Source: Callaeas wilsoni (taxonomy: Eukaryota > Chordata > Aves > Passeriformes > Callaeidae). Taken from it: a stretch of DNA of 64,000 nucleotides. Below, piece after piece: positions 1 through 13,461 of the stretch; within the stretch, counting starts at the first letter, position 1; every line of letters starts with the position of its first letter. The stretch covers positions 97,010 through 161,009 of the forward strand of contig VWPU01009537.1 of NCBI GenBank assembly GCA_013398955.1. Reading direction: 5' to 3'. Below the pieces are notes generated by a model that was not told the origin of the DNA, searched no databases, and saw nothing but the letters and a program-made list of their open reading frames with translations. Both the position numbers and the translations under genes were made by a program.

Positions 1-2592
1 GAAGAGGCAAGAGAGCTAAACAGTTTTAGGGCATCTATGTTGCTTTAACTATCAGAAAAATAACACACGCCTGGAAGTTACAGTTGCCTTCACTGTTACC
101 TCCTTCTCCAGAGGATACAGTCCCTGCAAGCCTTTAAGAAAAGCCAGTTGTGACCATAGCATTAAGGTGGGGAAGTAATGGACGGCACTTTGGAGCTAAG
201 GGCTCCAAGGCTCTTGACAGACGCTCGCCTCCGTTAAAACACCACACTGGAAGTGTGGGAATCTAACAAGGACTTTAAAGCATCTGCACCAAATGCCCGC
301 CAAAGGTCTGCAACCTGACGTTTTCAGCCCTTCCACGGGATCTTAAACTGACAGAAGGCAGGGTTAGATTAGATACTGGGAGGAAATTCCTCCCTGTGAG
401 GGCAAGGAGGCCCTGGCACAGGCTGCCCAGAGAAGCTGAGGCTGCCCCACCCCTGGAAGTGTCCAAGGCCAGGCTGGACAGCGCTTGGAGCAACACGGGA
501 TAGTGGAAGGTGTCGCTGCCCGTGGCACAGGGCTGGAACTGGATAGGCTTGAAGATCGGTTCCAACCCAAAGCACTCTGTAAATGTACAGCTCATCCCAC
601 ACATGCTGACCACGCCCGCACCTGGGGTGCACATTGGATACACGCACACCTTAAGTGCACAGATCTCTGTGGAGAGACAGATGTAGCTGCTGAGAACCAC
701 AGAATTACTGAGGCTGGAAACGTGGAGACAAATAAGATCTCTTCAAAGTGCCAAAGCCTTTAATGCTTGCTGGCACGGCGGCAATGCCCCAGATTTGCCA
801 GGCACGCTGAGAATTCCAGGCTGTCCCACTGCACGGAGCAGAGCGGCTGAGAAGCGGCTCCCTGACCGACCCATCCATGCACCATACGTGCCCTGTGACC
901 CTGACAGATGCCACGGCCTGGGATCTTCGGGTGATTTAGCTGGGCCGCTCCCAGGAGCCTGGCAGGAATCACGGCGCTGCCTTGAGCACCACCGAGGGAA
1001 TTAGCTGGCTGCACAGTTCCCCGGCTCTCCGGAGGCTCAGCCGAGCAGCTCCAGCTCCAGAGGCCTGTCGTGTACAATTACAAGCACTCCTTTCACCTCC
1101 TCTCCTCATTTCCTCAGAGAGATGAGCTGCAACTGCTCTGTTAGCCCAACTAAACCAAATGAGGACATCCACATTGGAACAAAGGATATAAACACACCAC
1201 AGCCATAAATATTACTTCAAGCAGTAACCACATCCCCTGTGGACAGTCGAAAGGACCCTCCTGCACTCATCACCAACAACTACTTTATTATATTCCTGGA
1301 GCATCACGCGTGGCCGTTGCACATCAGAACAGCACGTGGCAACATTTAAGACGATAAAATATAAAAAATATCCTCTCTCTCTCCCTTCTTAGATGTTTCT
1401 GCTGTGCCAAAGTGTCAATTATTCCACAAGCAAAAGGCTAATACAAACCTGACCCTGCAGACGGCAAAGAGCCTCATTAAACCCAACACGATGATTCGTA
1501 GTGGCTGAGCACGGATTACTTCATCCCAGAGAGGAAGAAAACACAGGCTTTTTCGTGGAAAGGACTGGCTTGGTTTGCTGGAAGTGTTCTAACTCCTCTT
1601 TTTAGAGATTATTTTCTCTCCTACTGCTGGATCCTTTCCTGTCCATTACCGGTGACAATGACATGGCTGTAACCCTACACCTTTCAAAACACTTTCAACT
1701 GAAAAGCATTTGTTTGCAAATAAAGAAGTTGGAATAAAATTATATCCTGAAGTCAGGAGGGGAAGGATAGTGCTTGAAGGTGAAATCCTCTCCGTTCTGG
1801 GTAAAGTCCTACCCTATCCTGCTCTCCTCCTTCTCCCCCACTAGTTTATCAAGCCCACAGACAATCAATCCTCAGAAAACAAGAAAAAGAGAATCTGCTG
1901 CCATTAACTCACTCCTACCAGCTTCATCATTTTCCAGGAAGGAACTTGTAGTAAACGCCTTTAAATTCCTTTTACCTTTGGGATTTCACAACACTTTTAG
2001 TTAGAGAGAAAACAAAAACACTTCCAAGGGAGTCTGCTCTTTCCCTATAAAGCGAGGAAACTGTTTTCTCTGTTAAAGAGCTCTCCTTCAAGGGAAAACC
2101 CTTCTCTTTATGCCTCCCAAGCACAAAGGATAACCCGGGCAAATGTTTGCTTCCTGTTTTAAGTCCACCTCGACACTTGGCACAAATTCTGCTGGTTTTT
2201 CCGCTTGGCTTCTCCACCTGCCTCCGTATTTCCATGCTCACGGCTGCAGCGGTGATAGGCAAGCCTTGCCAAAACTCTGTTCGTAGAGGGAAGCAAAGCA
2301 AACAGCTCTGGTGTTCCACAGCCATTATGCAAGACACAGCAAACAGGACTTTGGGGGAAGTGGAAGCGAGTCCCGGCAGTACGCAACAACATTCGCTCCT
2401 GAACCGAAATAGAGGATTTCCCTAAAAAATCACTTCCACCCCGACCAAGCCTACCCACGTTTCAGTCAATTTTAGGATGAAGTACTGGGCAAACCAAAGG
2501 CACCCTGTTTCTCTGCCCTCCGACTGTGCCTATCCTACATACAAACACCAAAGCAAAGGCACCATTCCTCCCCAGCAGTCCAAGTCTCTTAC
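1..2592 (-). other. SLC4A4: SLC4A4 intron following the NBCe1-B start exon (partial)
   Basis: The intron starts at the GTAAGA donor at 2592 and runs off the left edge. I looked on the minus strand for the next NBCe1 exon and did not find it. A CR1 3' fragment lies at 361-582. The rest holds no recognised feature. Confidence 0.8.
361..582 (+). mobile_element. CR1 LINE 3'-end fragment
   Basis: It runs through the characteristic CR1 3' sequence: GGTTAGATTAGATACTGGG, CTGGCACAGGCTGCCCAGAG, CTGGAAGTGTCCAAGGCCAG and GTTCCAACCCAAAGCACTCT. It is 5'-truncated, as most CR1 copies are. Mismatches to the usual consensus suggest an old insertion. It lies antisense in an SLC4A4 intron. Confidence 0.88.
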
Positions 2593-2666
2593 CTTCCACT
2601 TCTTCTTCATCACATACATGTTTAAGGAAGGAAGCCCCTCTATCCAGTACTGCCTCGTCCTCCATC
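2593..2666 (-). CDS. SLC4A4: SLC4A4 exon with the NBCe1-B start codon
   Basis: NBCe1 carries sodium together with bicarbonate or carbonate across the plasma membrane and sets intracellular and epithelial pH. This exon is preceded by the polypyrimidine-rich acceptor TTTTCTATTACTATAG and followed by GTGGAAG|GTAAGA. It starts with G then ATG and encodes [15 protein letters not shown], then HVCDEEEVE, with the final G opening a Gly codon that continues in the next exon. This is the N-terminus of the NBCe1-B (pancreatic/ubiquitous) isoform, identical to the mammalian sequence as I remember it. The kidney-type NBCe1-A start exon is different and was not found. The next exon (beginning HHTIYIG in mammals) is not visible between 1 and 2592, so the rest of the gene lies beyond the left edge. 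Coding bases are 2593-2665. Confidence 0.95.
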
Positions 2667-3060
2667 CTATAGTAATAGAAAAGAAAAAAGGAATGCTCAG
2701 ACTTCTCCTGGAGTGAGCTGTTAGAACCAGCCCAAGTCCTGGGCAGGTTAACTTGCAAGCTGTTGTTCATGTTCCTATGGGCACTCCTGTCCTCCGTCCA
2801 GTGCCTGCTGTTCCTTCACAGAGCTCCTTTCACATGGCGTTTGCTTTAAGCTGGCCTCACGTAGCTCCAATTTTGACCTTGAGAGGACATCAGTGGTGAC
2901 AGGTGTGAACAAGGTAATCCCAGCTACACGTCTTTGGGGGCTTTCCTGTTCCTTGTGTGTGGCTTTTTTTCCCCCTTCTCTTTTTTCCAAAAAGTACAGC
3001 CACACGAGCAGGCTTGGGGCTGTCTATGCAACAGCCAGGAGTTTGTGGGATTCCAGGTTG

Positions 3061-3165
3061 CCTCGGAGCTGTCCTAGCAGGCGGCAGCGGCCGAGCCGCG
3101 CAGAGAGGCGAGCGGGCGCACCCCGCGCGGACACAGGCGCGTTCCAAGCACGGCCCGGGCTCTGG
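3061..3165. promoter_or_regulatory. CpG-dense spot just upstream of the NBCe1-B start exon
   Basis: About 16 CpG dinucleotides fall within 100 bases, far above the surrounding intron. On the minus strand the spot sits about 395 bases upstream of the start exon. It could be a second promoter, a methylation-sensitive enhancer or a chance GC-rich island. A GTGAGG donor-like site at 2855-2860 would allow a short alternative first exon. No coding sequence is recognised in it. Confidence 0.4.
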
Positions 3166-5274
3166 CCAGCCCCTAATACCAGCACAGCACACTTGTCTGC
3201 TGGGAGCTTGGCTTTGTGTCACATGTTGGCCTTACAGAAATCTGACATATGAGGATTATCCCGAGACCGAGCTACAGTAAGTCAGATCATCACAGCAGTC
3301 ATTTATGTGTGTCACTCATTCATTCATCCATTTGGGGAAGGGTTTTAGTAGTTGCCGTCCTTCCCCTCCCCTCCCCTTTTCTCTCCACCTCTGATCTGCA
3401 TCTGTGGACAGCAGAGACTCCTAATTCCACATATCTGCCATCACCGTGCTTCCACAGAGCTGCCCAGAACTCCTGCTGCTGTGTTTCCCCCACAAAACCA
3501 GACCCTGTCTGCGTTGCAAGGGTACATCTGCAAATCCACTCTTGACAAGCAAATACAAAAATGATAAAATAATAATAATAAACAAAATTGGAACTGTGTT
3601 AAATAATCTCCTTAGAGACTAAGTACATATTTGCTGCTCACTACAGGGCAGTCGCCATGGGAGCTTTCTATCCTAATACAACTGGGACCAAGCTGGTAAC
3701 CTGTTTTCATACCAAAAATCGGGCATAAAATGACACCTTTTCCTTATATTCCCTCAGGGGAATAGGGACGAACTCGCTTCGGAGTGAGACAAGGCCTTCA
3801 CAACTTCTTCCCATCCATATGGATCCCATTCAAGATCCTCTGAGAGCAGTAGCAGCAAACACTTGCAGATCATCTTAAAGAAATATTCAAATTCAGGAGG
3901 GTACAAATACAGATGAACACCAAGAAATCAGAATGCCTTAGGGTGTCTACCTTGCATGCCAACGCCTGGCTACCTTCCTAGAAAATAAAAAAATAAGACT
4001 CAGGCACAAAAGGAAGCACCAGAGTCCCATTTCATGAAAGCAGTACCTCAGCAGCCACTCTCCCACCTCTGCCAAGCTTTCCTCCATCTCAAATACCTAT
4101 ACTAAGCCACTGCTGGCCTCATCCCCAGCTCTTAGTCCACAGCTCAACTCCCAAAACAAGTCTCAAACACGTCACAGATAAAAACAATGAAGAAAAATAG
4201 GTCAGGCTCAAACACAGTACCAAAGTATAAGGAAATACATGATTTTCATTTGGATTATTGGATGGCAGTGAAGAATAAAGCACTGTACCCAGAAACATAT
4301 GTGAGCATTGACTTCCAAGTCTAGGTCTAGTCCAAAGCCAGCTCCTCCTCCACACAGGCTGTTTCTGCCTGAATTCCAGGAGCCAGAGGATTCGAAGCAG
4401 AAATTTCCCTGAGCTAGGAAAGGTGCCATTCCCCAAGCAGCTGCTGCCGGGTGCGGAGGGGTGGGACGTGCTCCTTGCCAGCACAGCACACCAAGCCAGC
4501 ACTCAGGCACAAACCAGCCTCCCCTGAAAGCTCCAGCTCTCCATTCAATTATTCAAGACTATTTACACATCTTTTCTAAGGCAACAGAAGAGAACATATT
4601 CCATGGATACCCTTGCCCGTTCGCAATGGTTGTGAAGGCACAACCCCATGGGTTTTTTATTATTTTTTCCTGCAAAGCAGCACAGTAGGTCCTTGCTATA
4701 AACTCAACTGGAAACATCTGGAACAGATGGGATTGGATTTCCAGACCCAACACAAACCACAGGAGCTTTATTCCTCTGTAAAGTCTGAACTTACCCTGGC
4801 ATTCAGCTCCATTCCCTGAGCACCCACATGTGTGCAGGTGTGTAACACACCTGTGTGTCCCACAGCCCTGCCTAAACACCATGTCCCAAGGCCAGTTCCT
4901 CCAGCCTAGGCAGCATCAGCCCAGCATGGAGCAACTGAGAAGCAACAGTGTGGTAGAGCAGAGAAGAGAAAGGAAGGGAGCAATTCCCACTGCCTGCAAT
5001 GGATACAGTGCTGAGGATTCACCAGTCGCCATCCCCTTGGTAGAACGTCTGCTCATCCTCCCCACCACAACAGAGCATCCTCCCAAGCATCACCCTGCCA
5101 GTGCTGAGCACCCACAGCAGTGGGAATGGCCCTCACACTCCCAGGAACACCACCTTGCCAGTCTGGAATGGGTTTATCACATTTAATAGCTGTGCTTTTT
5201 TAGCTCCAGAGGGTTGGAAAACTGATCAGCAAGGCCGATGCTTTCCCCAAAACGTGTATCTGAAGGAGCTGGGG

Positions 5275-5365
5275 GGTTTAAAGGGCCAGGAATAGAGCCT
5301 GGGTCACCTTGGCACAGCACCCCGGCTCTAATCTGCAGGAGTTTAGTGATTAGACTCCAAGCATC
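5275..5365 (+). repeat. Possible SINE-like fragment
   Basis: CAGGAATAGAGCCTGGGTCA, CCCCGGCTCTAATCTGCAGG and GTGATTAGACTCC loosely follow the pattern AATAGAACCCAGG...GCTCTAACCACTAGACC found in reptilian tRNA-derived SINEs. This is weak evidence based on memory of the pattern only. Confidence 0.25.
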
Positions 5366-8300
5366 ACCTCCCTTGACTGGGTCTTTTCTGCCCTTCTCAG
5401 ATTACCACAGGATTTCTGTGGGCCAAAATCTAGCAAGAAAACATCCTTTACCAATTTGCACAGGGTAACTATTTCAGCCCCCTGGAATTTTTCAAATATC
5501 ATGAAATGGGAGTTGCAGAAATTAAAAAGGAAAAAAAAAAAGTCACACGAAACAACAAGAAAATCTTCCCTTGGGTCTTCAGGGGAAAACTGGCAGACTC
5601 TTGCTGGTGAAGCACTGCAGCAAGACCACGTACTGTCACTATCCCATGGAAGACACACATGGACTGGAGAGAAGAAAGGATGGAAATAATTTTAGGGTCT
5701 CTGAAAAGAGATGTGCCTTGGGTTAAGCCTGGTTTCCCAGCTCTTTGTTGGAAGGTAAAGGGATTTTCAGGCACTTCTTGTCTAGATCCACATCCTTGTG
5801 ACTGCTGCTGCAACATTTTGGAAACAAACCCAAAAAAAAACAATGAAAAAAATATTGGGCTTCTATTTTCAGGGTCTGACAGAATCTGACAGAATATGCT
5901 CCAGTGAAAAAACACGAACTGCTTGAGTAATTGGCCTCTCCGGGACGATGATTAGATCAGTGCCAAACATTTTTAGAAATGATGTTATGTGTCAATAGGA
6001 TTTGAACAAGAGTCACACATGGCCAGCAGCGACTCTGCTCTGCCTGCAAAGCGCCGGCAGATACGGCTCACAGAAATATTCTGCCCAGCTACTCGGAAAG
6101 AACAAGACCAATTTAGTACTAGCAGGGATCCCGGACTTCCTAATGGCTGCGCTCATCTGCCAGCATCTGTTCTGCTCATCGCAACGTGAATTCTTCCCGG
6201 AACACCAAACACTTGCGCTGCATCTTCCAGGCAGTGCAAAGCAGCGAGTAACCTCGGAGTTACCGCTCTCAGTGCTACTCCAGGCAGAGGCCGGCCGCCA
6301 GCTCCCCCAGGAGATGGAGTGCTGCCACCGCCCGGCTGCTCGGCTCCAGAGCTGTCAAACCTGGGAGACTGAGGGCAGGAGAGAGGGAAAGTGGTGTTTG
6401 GTGTAAACAAAGAAGGACTGATGTGGCAACACGAGATGTTGCGCAGAGTTACAACTCGTCGGAGTGAATAAATGCGTAACAGAGCTGGGGAGCCAGAGGG
6501 GAGAGTTAGTGCTCACTGATAAGCTTTTACGATTCTGCCCATTTCCAACGGCTTTTGCAATCAGGAAGAAAGTCCAGCAAACTCTGAACTGCATAAGGAA
6601 AAAGAAACGGAGCCAGTTCTGTAACTGAAGCAGCGTAACACAGAGCCGTGTGAAAGTCACATTAAAGAGCAACCCAGCGAGTTGGGGCGTGGAGTGGGCC
6701 AAGGGCTGAGGGAGGAGGGAGAACTCCAGGTCACGGAGCAGCGGCGCTGGCAGCAGGGCTCCCGACGGATGGCTTGGAGCTGCCGGCCCACGGGTGCCTG
6801 CCCAGCCGCGCCATGCGGCACCTGCTGCGCCACAGCTGTCAGGCAGGGGTGGGGAAGCTGTCTGCTCTCCCAGGAAAGGCGAGGGAAATAACATCTTCCA
6901 CCCTGTCTGCTTCACAGAGCACAGCACCAGCGACCTGTCAGGACTGTTTGCCTCAGCAAACTGCCGTGGTCAAAGAGGAGTGGGAAGGCACAGATGGGGA
7001 TGCTGCAGGAGAAAAGACAAGCCCAAGCAAACGGTGCCCGGGGCATCATGGGCTGAGCTGTTTGGCAGGTCCCAAATCCCACAAGGTTTACCCCCAAAAC
7101 CACCATGTAACTCCCAAACACAAAAGCGGAGACTTGCTCTGGTAGGAAACATCCACAACCCCACACCGGTCCCCACAGGTGTAACCAACGCTACTTGTGA
7201 CAACCAGCATCATCCAGCCTTGAACTACAAATGGATCGGCCAGACCTGAAGGTTCCCACAGACGGGACCTGGACCTGAGCAGAGAGAAGAGCCACCAAAG
7301 GCTTCCCTGTCGACAGCCAGTGCCCTCACCAAGCCACCCAGGTTAGATGCCAAGCGTGTTCGGGTACGTGTATGCGCATCCCAAAAGGAATGAGTCAGCA
7401 AGCCAAACAGGCTGCTTCTGTCAGAGGGTGGCGGGCTGCTGCTGGGAGACAGAGATAACGTTATTTCTTCTCTCTGCAACCTGTGAAGCATTCAGACACT
7501 GCAATTGTAGTGGCCAAGTAAACAGGAAACCGGGAAGGAGACTTGGTCCCAGCTGATGCTCTCACAGCCCATACGCAAATGCGTGAATTAAACAGACCTA
7601 ATGCGACCGATTCCTTTTTAGGGCCCTGACGTGTTTTGGTTTTCTCACATACTTGCATATGGGTTCTATCACACAGAAAAGAAGAGCTTCTGACTATACT
7701 CAGCACAGCCTGGTTGATGCACTTTTGGAACATGTTGCCAAATTTATCCTGGATGCAATTTCCCCTGTCAGCTCTAAAGCAGCATTTATTTACACGCTTT
7801 CTCAGCAAAAGGCTGTATTCACCCAGAGCAAAGCAGGACAGAACCCTCTGCTTTGCACACAAAGAACTGGCACTGTAATATTTATGAACTAAATAAATTC
7901 CCAATTAAGTTACCTCATTAGGTGAAATGTTTCCCTCTACAGAGGTGTTCTCGGGGATTGAAATTAAGTCCCGTGACAAGATTTAAATACGAGTCTCAGT
8001 TCTTGACTAAATCTTGTTTTCAAAAACTCTTACAGACTGGAACGTCGAGAATTCTAAATGTTTATCTCAACTCACAGGTGAAGTCTGTGAGCGCACCTTC
8101 CTGAAACCAAGATAAGAATCATTTGAATTCATGATGGTAAAATGAGTTCCGTTATTTGGATTTCAATTTTCATCTCCGACAACTTTGGAAGAACTCCTGA
8201 AGTTGGATATGTTCCAAAAATGAAGCAACTACTAGAAAAAGCAATTAGGAGTGAATGAAGTTACAGCTTTGCTCTGCACAAACAATAAATTAACACTATC

Positions 8301-10726
8301 AAAACACAGGGAACTATAAGGGGAACACTGGCACTGGATGCCGGGGCAGGTTTAACAGTTGAAGCCTTTGCTTCATTATGATTAAATGACTTACCATAAA
8401 ATGACAGGACTATAAAAACTGATAAAGTCAGCTGCCTCTTTGGTTTCATTTCCTTCTCCTCAAGGAAACCATGGAGCTAAAACTGGGGACTCAGCAAGGA
8501 GAAGGCTGCCATGCACTCCAGGTTCATTTGCGAACTACGGGATCTCGGCGCAACCCCCTCTCCAGGGACAGGGTGAACGTCTGCTGCCGAGCACCTGGCT
8601 CCTGACTCATCTCACATCCATCTGCTGTATGTCATGTAGCTACAGCCAGGAAAAGGTACAGAGACACTCTGGAAGGAATTCGAGCTTGCACTTCGGCAGG
8701 AGCTTTGTGAGATGGAATCAAGCTAGATGAATCCACCGGAAGAAGTGATTCTGGACTGCAAATATTATGAATGTATCTGTGTGAGGATAACACAAACCAG
8801 ACATTTCTGTAGCTTTGTTTTCTGCAACGGATGAAATAGAAATCACAAAAAAAAGCCTTCTCTAGAGGCAAAGTGGCGTCAGGTTTTAAACCCATAAGCA
8901 GTAGTGGATTTTTCCTAAAAATTATTATTTCAAGCCAGCCTGTGGCATCTGATCTATTTTTGGCTATTTATTACCGTGACAATGTCATGTCCTGCAATGT
9001 TTTTGTTACAGTTTTATGCCTTAAAGGCAACTTCTTACTTGACCGTGTGTCTATGTGAAACCAGTGCTGGTTTATACAACAGCTGCTCCTTGTTCCAGCC
9101 TCCTGTAAAAGCTCTTTTTGAGGAACCTGTGACTAAGTGTGCTGTGTTACAGGAGCAGGTACCATGGACTAAGAAGCAGCTGCAACGTTTCAAGCCTGTA
9201 TTTTACATCAGCTAAGCACACAACTTTCAAAATACAGGAGATCTGGATACACCTATAGAGAAATCTGGACAAAGAAACAGCAACTGCAGGAAACTATTTC
9301 AGCATCTGCTGCATATTGCCCACCCGGAACCTCCAAAAGCAAGGCTTGGGAAGCCTGATCCTGAGGCAAATTCCCAACTATAAATCAGGACGTTAGAGGG
9401 GGCAGCTTGGTCTCCCCTGCCTAAAAGAAAAGAGTTATCTGGAGTGGGAGGTGCTGGGTTTACGTCCATTTCCCACCGAGCAAAGGAACAGGCAGTGTGT
9501 ACAATGAGGGGTGGGGCAGCGCACCACTGGCACCATTCACCCAGGGCTGCTTTTCTCCAGGGAAAACAATCCGGCACGCTTAATCCTGGCTTCCCAGCAA
9601 GCAGCTAGCTCCTGCACTTGTCCTCTCCTCTGACTGCATGGGATGGGGGAAAGTTCTCCATAGCAATCACACCACACAAAATCTGTGAGACCAGCTCACA
9701 GCTTAATTTCACCTCTGTAATTACCGTTTGGAACTTCTCCCTTCCCTCAGGCTTCAGACTTTCAAATGCACAACTCCTAGAGCTGCACATTGTCCCACCA
9801 TCACCTTCCCAACCACCTCTGAGACGCTGAAGCCCCTCTAAAAGCATCGCAAAGCTCTGGACCACTGATGGCTACAGAGCGTGCGCTGGCTTCCTGCTGC
9901 GAGGAGGACAGGCAAGACCTGATCCAGCACAATCCAGACCTGAGCTTTGGCTGGCAGAGGCAGAAAGCCCGGTTGTATAAAACATTTCGGACATATCTGA
10001 AGCAGCCAAGGGAGCTAATGCACTCTCAGCACTTCCCAGAGTGCAGGCATAGCATTTCTGATCCAGTTCTTGGCATTCTAAAGCGATAGGTGGATCCACA
10101 ATATGCTGGTTTCAAAAACAGACTCCAGCATAAAGGGTATTTTTAACATGGATGGTTTTGGGAATCTGCTTAACCACTCTCACAGCGTTACACAAGCAGG
10201 AACTTCTCAAAGCGCGCTTATCCACAAATTCTGCAAACTTCACCTGGTTACTAGGTGACAGTCTCCCTAAAATTACAATTCTTCCACGTTGGAGCAGTTG
10301 CTCCAAAGTAAGAAGGGATGTGATACCACTTGAGCTCACCTCCAAAGGAGTGTGGACAGAGCACACAGCTGTAAAACTAAAACAGAAGGGCAAAGCCATC
10401 CAAACCAAATGCCAGCACACATACAAGACTTAGGCAGAAGAAAGAATTTAAAAAATATTAGACAAGCAAAAAAACCAGTGAGCTTTGGACCTCACCCTCA
10501 CTTGAGTGCCAACTGCTCATCCAGAAGACTTTATAGCGACCCTTCCCTGGTGTGATGAGACAAAATCTCTGCTGAGGAAGGTCACTGGCATTGGTCCTGG
10601 TGCATGTATCAAATCCTAATTCAATAATAGTCACTCAAAACTAATGCAGACCTGAGAGCCAGAAACACAAACAGCCAGATTTCAGACTAAATGCCCTTCT
10701 TGCCTTCACCAGCTGCTCTGGGAAGG

Positions 10727-10813
10727 AAAAAAAAAAAAAAAAACTAGAAAAAAAGAAAAAAAAACAAAACACAAAAAAAAACAACAAAAACACCCCAAAA
10801 AACAGAAAACCAC
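10727..10813 (+). repeat. A-rich low-complexity tract
   Basis: A run of 17 A residues is followed by A-rich sequence broken by single C or G bases. No retroposon body or target-site duplication was recognised next to it, so I call it simple sequence rather than a retrogene tail. Confidence 0.85.
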
Positions 10814-13380
10814 AAGCCAATGGAAGTTTACTGAAGATAAAAAAAACGTTTCCTGACAGAAGAGGAGAGAGGGGAGGGAAATGCAAAACCAAGTTATAAA
10901 ATAACTTGAGACTAAACTGAAAAAAAGAAGAATTTCATCACTTCCACCAATTTAAGCTCCAGTCAGAAGAGAGTCAGTCACAGCCCAGAGCAGCACGGAC
11001 CCGGGTAGCCATTCTGTCTCCCAAGAGTGCCAAGTGTTCCGCAAAACACCAATTATGCCAGCACAAGCCACAGAGCCAGAAGGACACGGGTCCCTCACAA
11101 GCGACACCCACGAGCATCGCTAAGCAGAAACGCAACTGCAAGCAACAATTCCCTTCCACGTGGCCACAGATCCTGCTCCGGGAGAGCATCTGCTGTGCCT
11201 GCTGGGGGCTGTGATCAGGCTGTTGGAACAGCAACATGCGTGGTCTCTGGCTATCACTAATCAGACTTATACCCACAGGCAGGAAAACTTCCGCTCCTCA
11301 AAATTTCACGTGGTATCAGAGGGGCAGGTTGGTAGGAAACAGCTGTCCCAGGGCACTGACAGCCACTGGGATATAACACAGGCTGGGGGAACCTCCCCGC
11401 TGTGGCCACTAGCCCACAGTGAACTCATCCACACAGCCACGCACTTGACAGTGCCTGCAGAGAAAGCCAAAGGGGATTTTGTACCCTTCTAGGGAACAGC
11501 TCACCGGAGCATGGAGCGAAGCACCACCTTCAGGTGCCCCTTGCCTTTCCACGCGCTCAGCTCGTGAGAGCTGCATGTCGCGGTGATCCACTTGACACCT
11601 CGACTTGGGCGCGTGATGCCAGCGAGGAGCAGGCCGAGCCCGTGATCTTTACACTCAGCCCTGCAGACCAATTAGTCATTAATAAGAGTCTGGCCCAGAG
11701 CAGGCGGGGGCACATGATCGCGTTCTCACGGCATTAGTCAGCGGACGGAGCGACACGGGTTCCTTCACCAGGACACCGGTTCCAACGGGAGGAACATGAT
11801 GCAGCATAAAAGCAGAGTGCTATGAGCAGACAACGCATGATCCTGCATAAAAGCAATCCACTTAGCAATGTTCCACTCACCTCACCAGCAAAATGCGTTT
11901 GCTACTGGACTGGCATTTTGCTCCATTGGAGAGTCAGGTTCTTAATTTGGTTCTCAGTTCCCTAAAGCTGGATTTACTGTATCCTCCAACCATGGCCAAG
12001 AGCACAGAACCCAAGTGCTGAGCAGGCAACTCCCAAGTTTTAACAAGACTGTCCTCTATGTGACATCCATTTAAGGGTAGCTCAAAATAGACTTATTCAT
12101 AGCAGCCTAAAACAAGACTGTGAAGAAAACAACAACCCGAGAGCTGAAAAGTAATTTCTTGCCAGAAAGTGCTCACAGCTACTTCTTCTGAACTCCTTCC
12201 TTGTGACCCACCAACACTATCCAGAAGAACAACTTGTGGGACAAAACTGGCAGGAACACAGTGATGCTGACAAGCAGCGCTGTTGCAGGAAGTCCTGTGT
12301 CCTCCAACATAACCTGAACACCTGTATAATGACTACCGAGCTTGCACAGAAGACCAAGCAGACTTCTGCAAGAGAAGAGAAAATGAGATTTTAGCATCAG
12401 TCTTTCTTTCAGACAACATCTGGAAAACTTCATCTGCTCTAGGAATGGACTACGAAAAAAATCCTTCTCTGGATAGAGAAAATCTAAAACTTAAGATCAC
12501 TTGCATCTTCCTTTACCAGAGGAAGGCTACTCAGCCTTCTCTACCACCACTTACACAAGTTTGTCACTGGAAGGAGCACCTCTCTCTGCATGGCAGTCGG
12601 CTCCTTCTGACTCCAGATCATTAGTCCACAAACTTCCCAGGCTTTCCTCAAATATTCTCTTCAGATTTCTCATGTTCCTCTACAACTCAGCCCTTTACCC
12701 ATTAGGGTTTCAAGTCACAGTGTTTTAACATGAGTAAGCTCTATAAAAAATATTTTATAGGTCTCACATTCTCTTTCCTCTTCTTCCAGAACTCTGTATA
12801 AAGCAAGAGTTGCTACTTCTGTTTTAGCAACTGTAAACTCAAAGGCATCCTCAAGAACCACAGCTGATATATCTAGTATGGGGCTACAGTTGGGATTGGT
12901 GCTGGAGGTACAAAGTTCACGTATGTTGGAATTACTGCTGTGGAAGCGAGCCAGCAGTGGTGCGGTGCTGGGTTTCCGGCTGGGGTTAAATCAGGACAGT
13001 CTTTTTTGGCGTCCAATACAGGGCACAAAGGGCTCAAAATAACGGCAGATTTGATTGGAATGTGCAAGGTGGAATTTACAGCTGTCACAGCTGTATGGAT
13101 ACTAATCAGCAGGCTCCTGTCTTGCCATGGGCACGTTTGCCTGGCTGCATGTGGTGCCTGGAGCTCGTCGAGGCGGCTTTTGCTTTTGGTGCTCACCGTG
13201 GTGCTTATCAGGCGCTGGGCCTGGGAATGCTCTGATAACAGCAAAGACAACGTGGCCGGGCTGGCGGGGGGCCAGCGCAGGGCTACTGTGCTGCTGTCCT
13301 GAGGAGGCTGCAGCTCCAGTGGGAGCTTGAGCCGATGGGCTGTGACCTGTGGATGAAACCCCAAAGGGTAACTCTAGGCT

Positions 13381-13461
13381 TGGAGAAGGTACATCTCAAA
13401 GCACCTGGCCAGGCCCATGCTGCAGCAGGTACAACTTGAAGCATCGGTGGCCGTGCATGAG
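13381..13461 (+). repeat. Two imperfect tandem units of about 41 bases, possible retroelement remnant
   Basis: GGAGAAGGTACATCTCAAAG and GCAGCAGGTACAACTTGAAG open two consecutive units of about 41 bases, with a weaker third unit possible to about 13500. The surrounding GC-elevated block (12870-13520) has the flavour of avian endogenous-retrovirus-derived repeats with GGAGCAGGTAC-like modules, but I could not assign it to a family. An old diverged repeat is the safest description. Confidence 0.4.

Noticed and set aside
2462..2770. The full minus-strand 102-codon frame as a gene
   Set aside because: Only the middle part (2593-2665) is coding. The upstream part is intron ending in the acceptor, and the downstream part is intron after the GTAAGA donor.
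10727..10813. Poly(A) tail of a processed retrogene
   Set aside because: No coding-like or spliced-gene-like sequence precedes the tract and no flanking target-site duplication was found.
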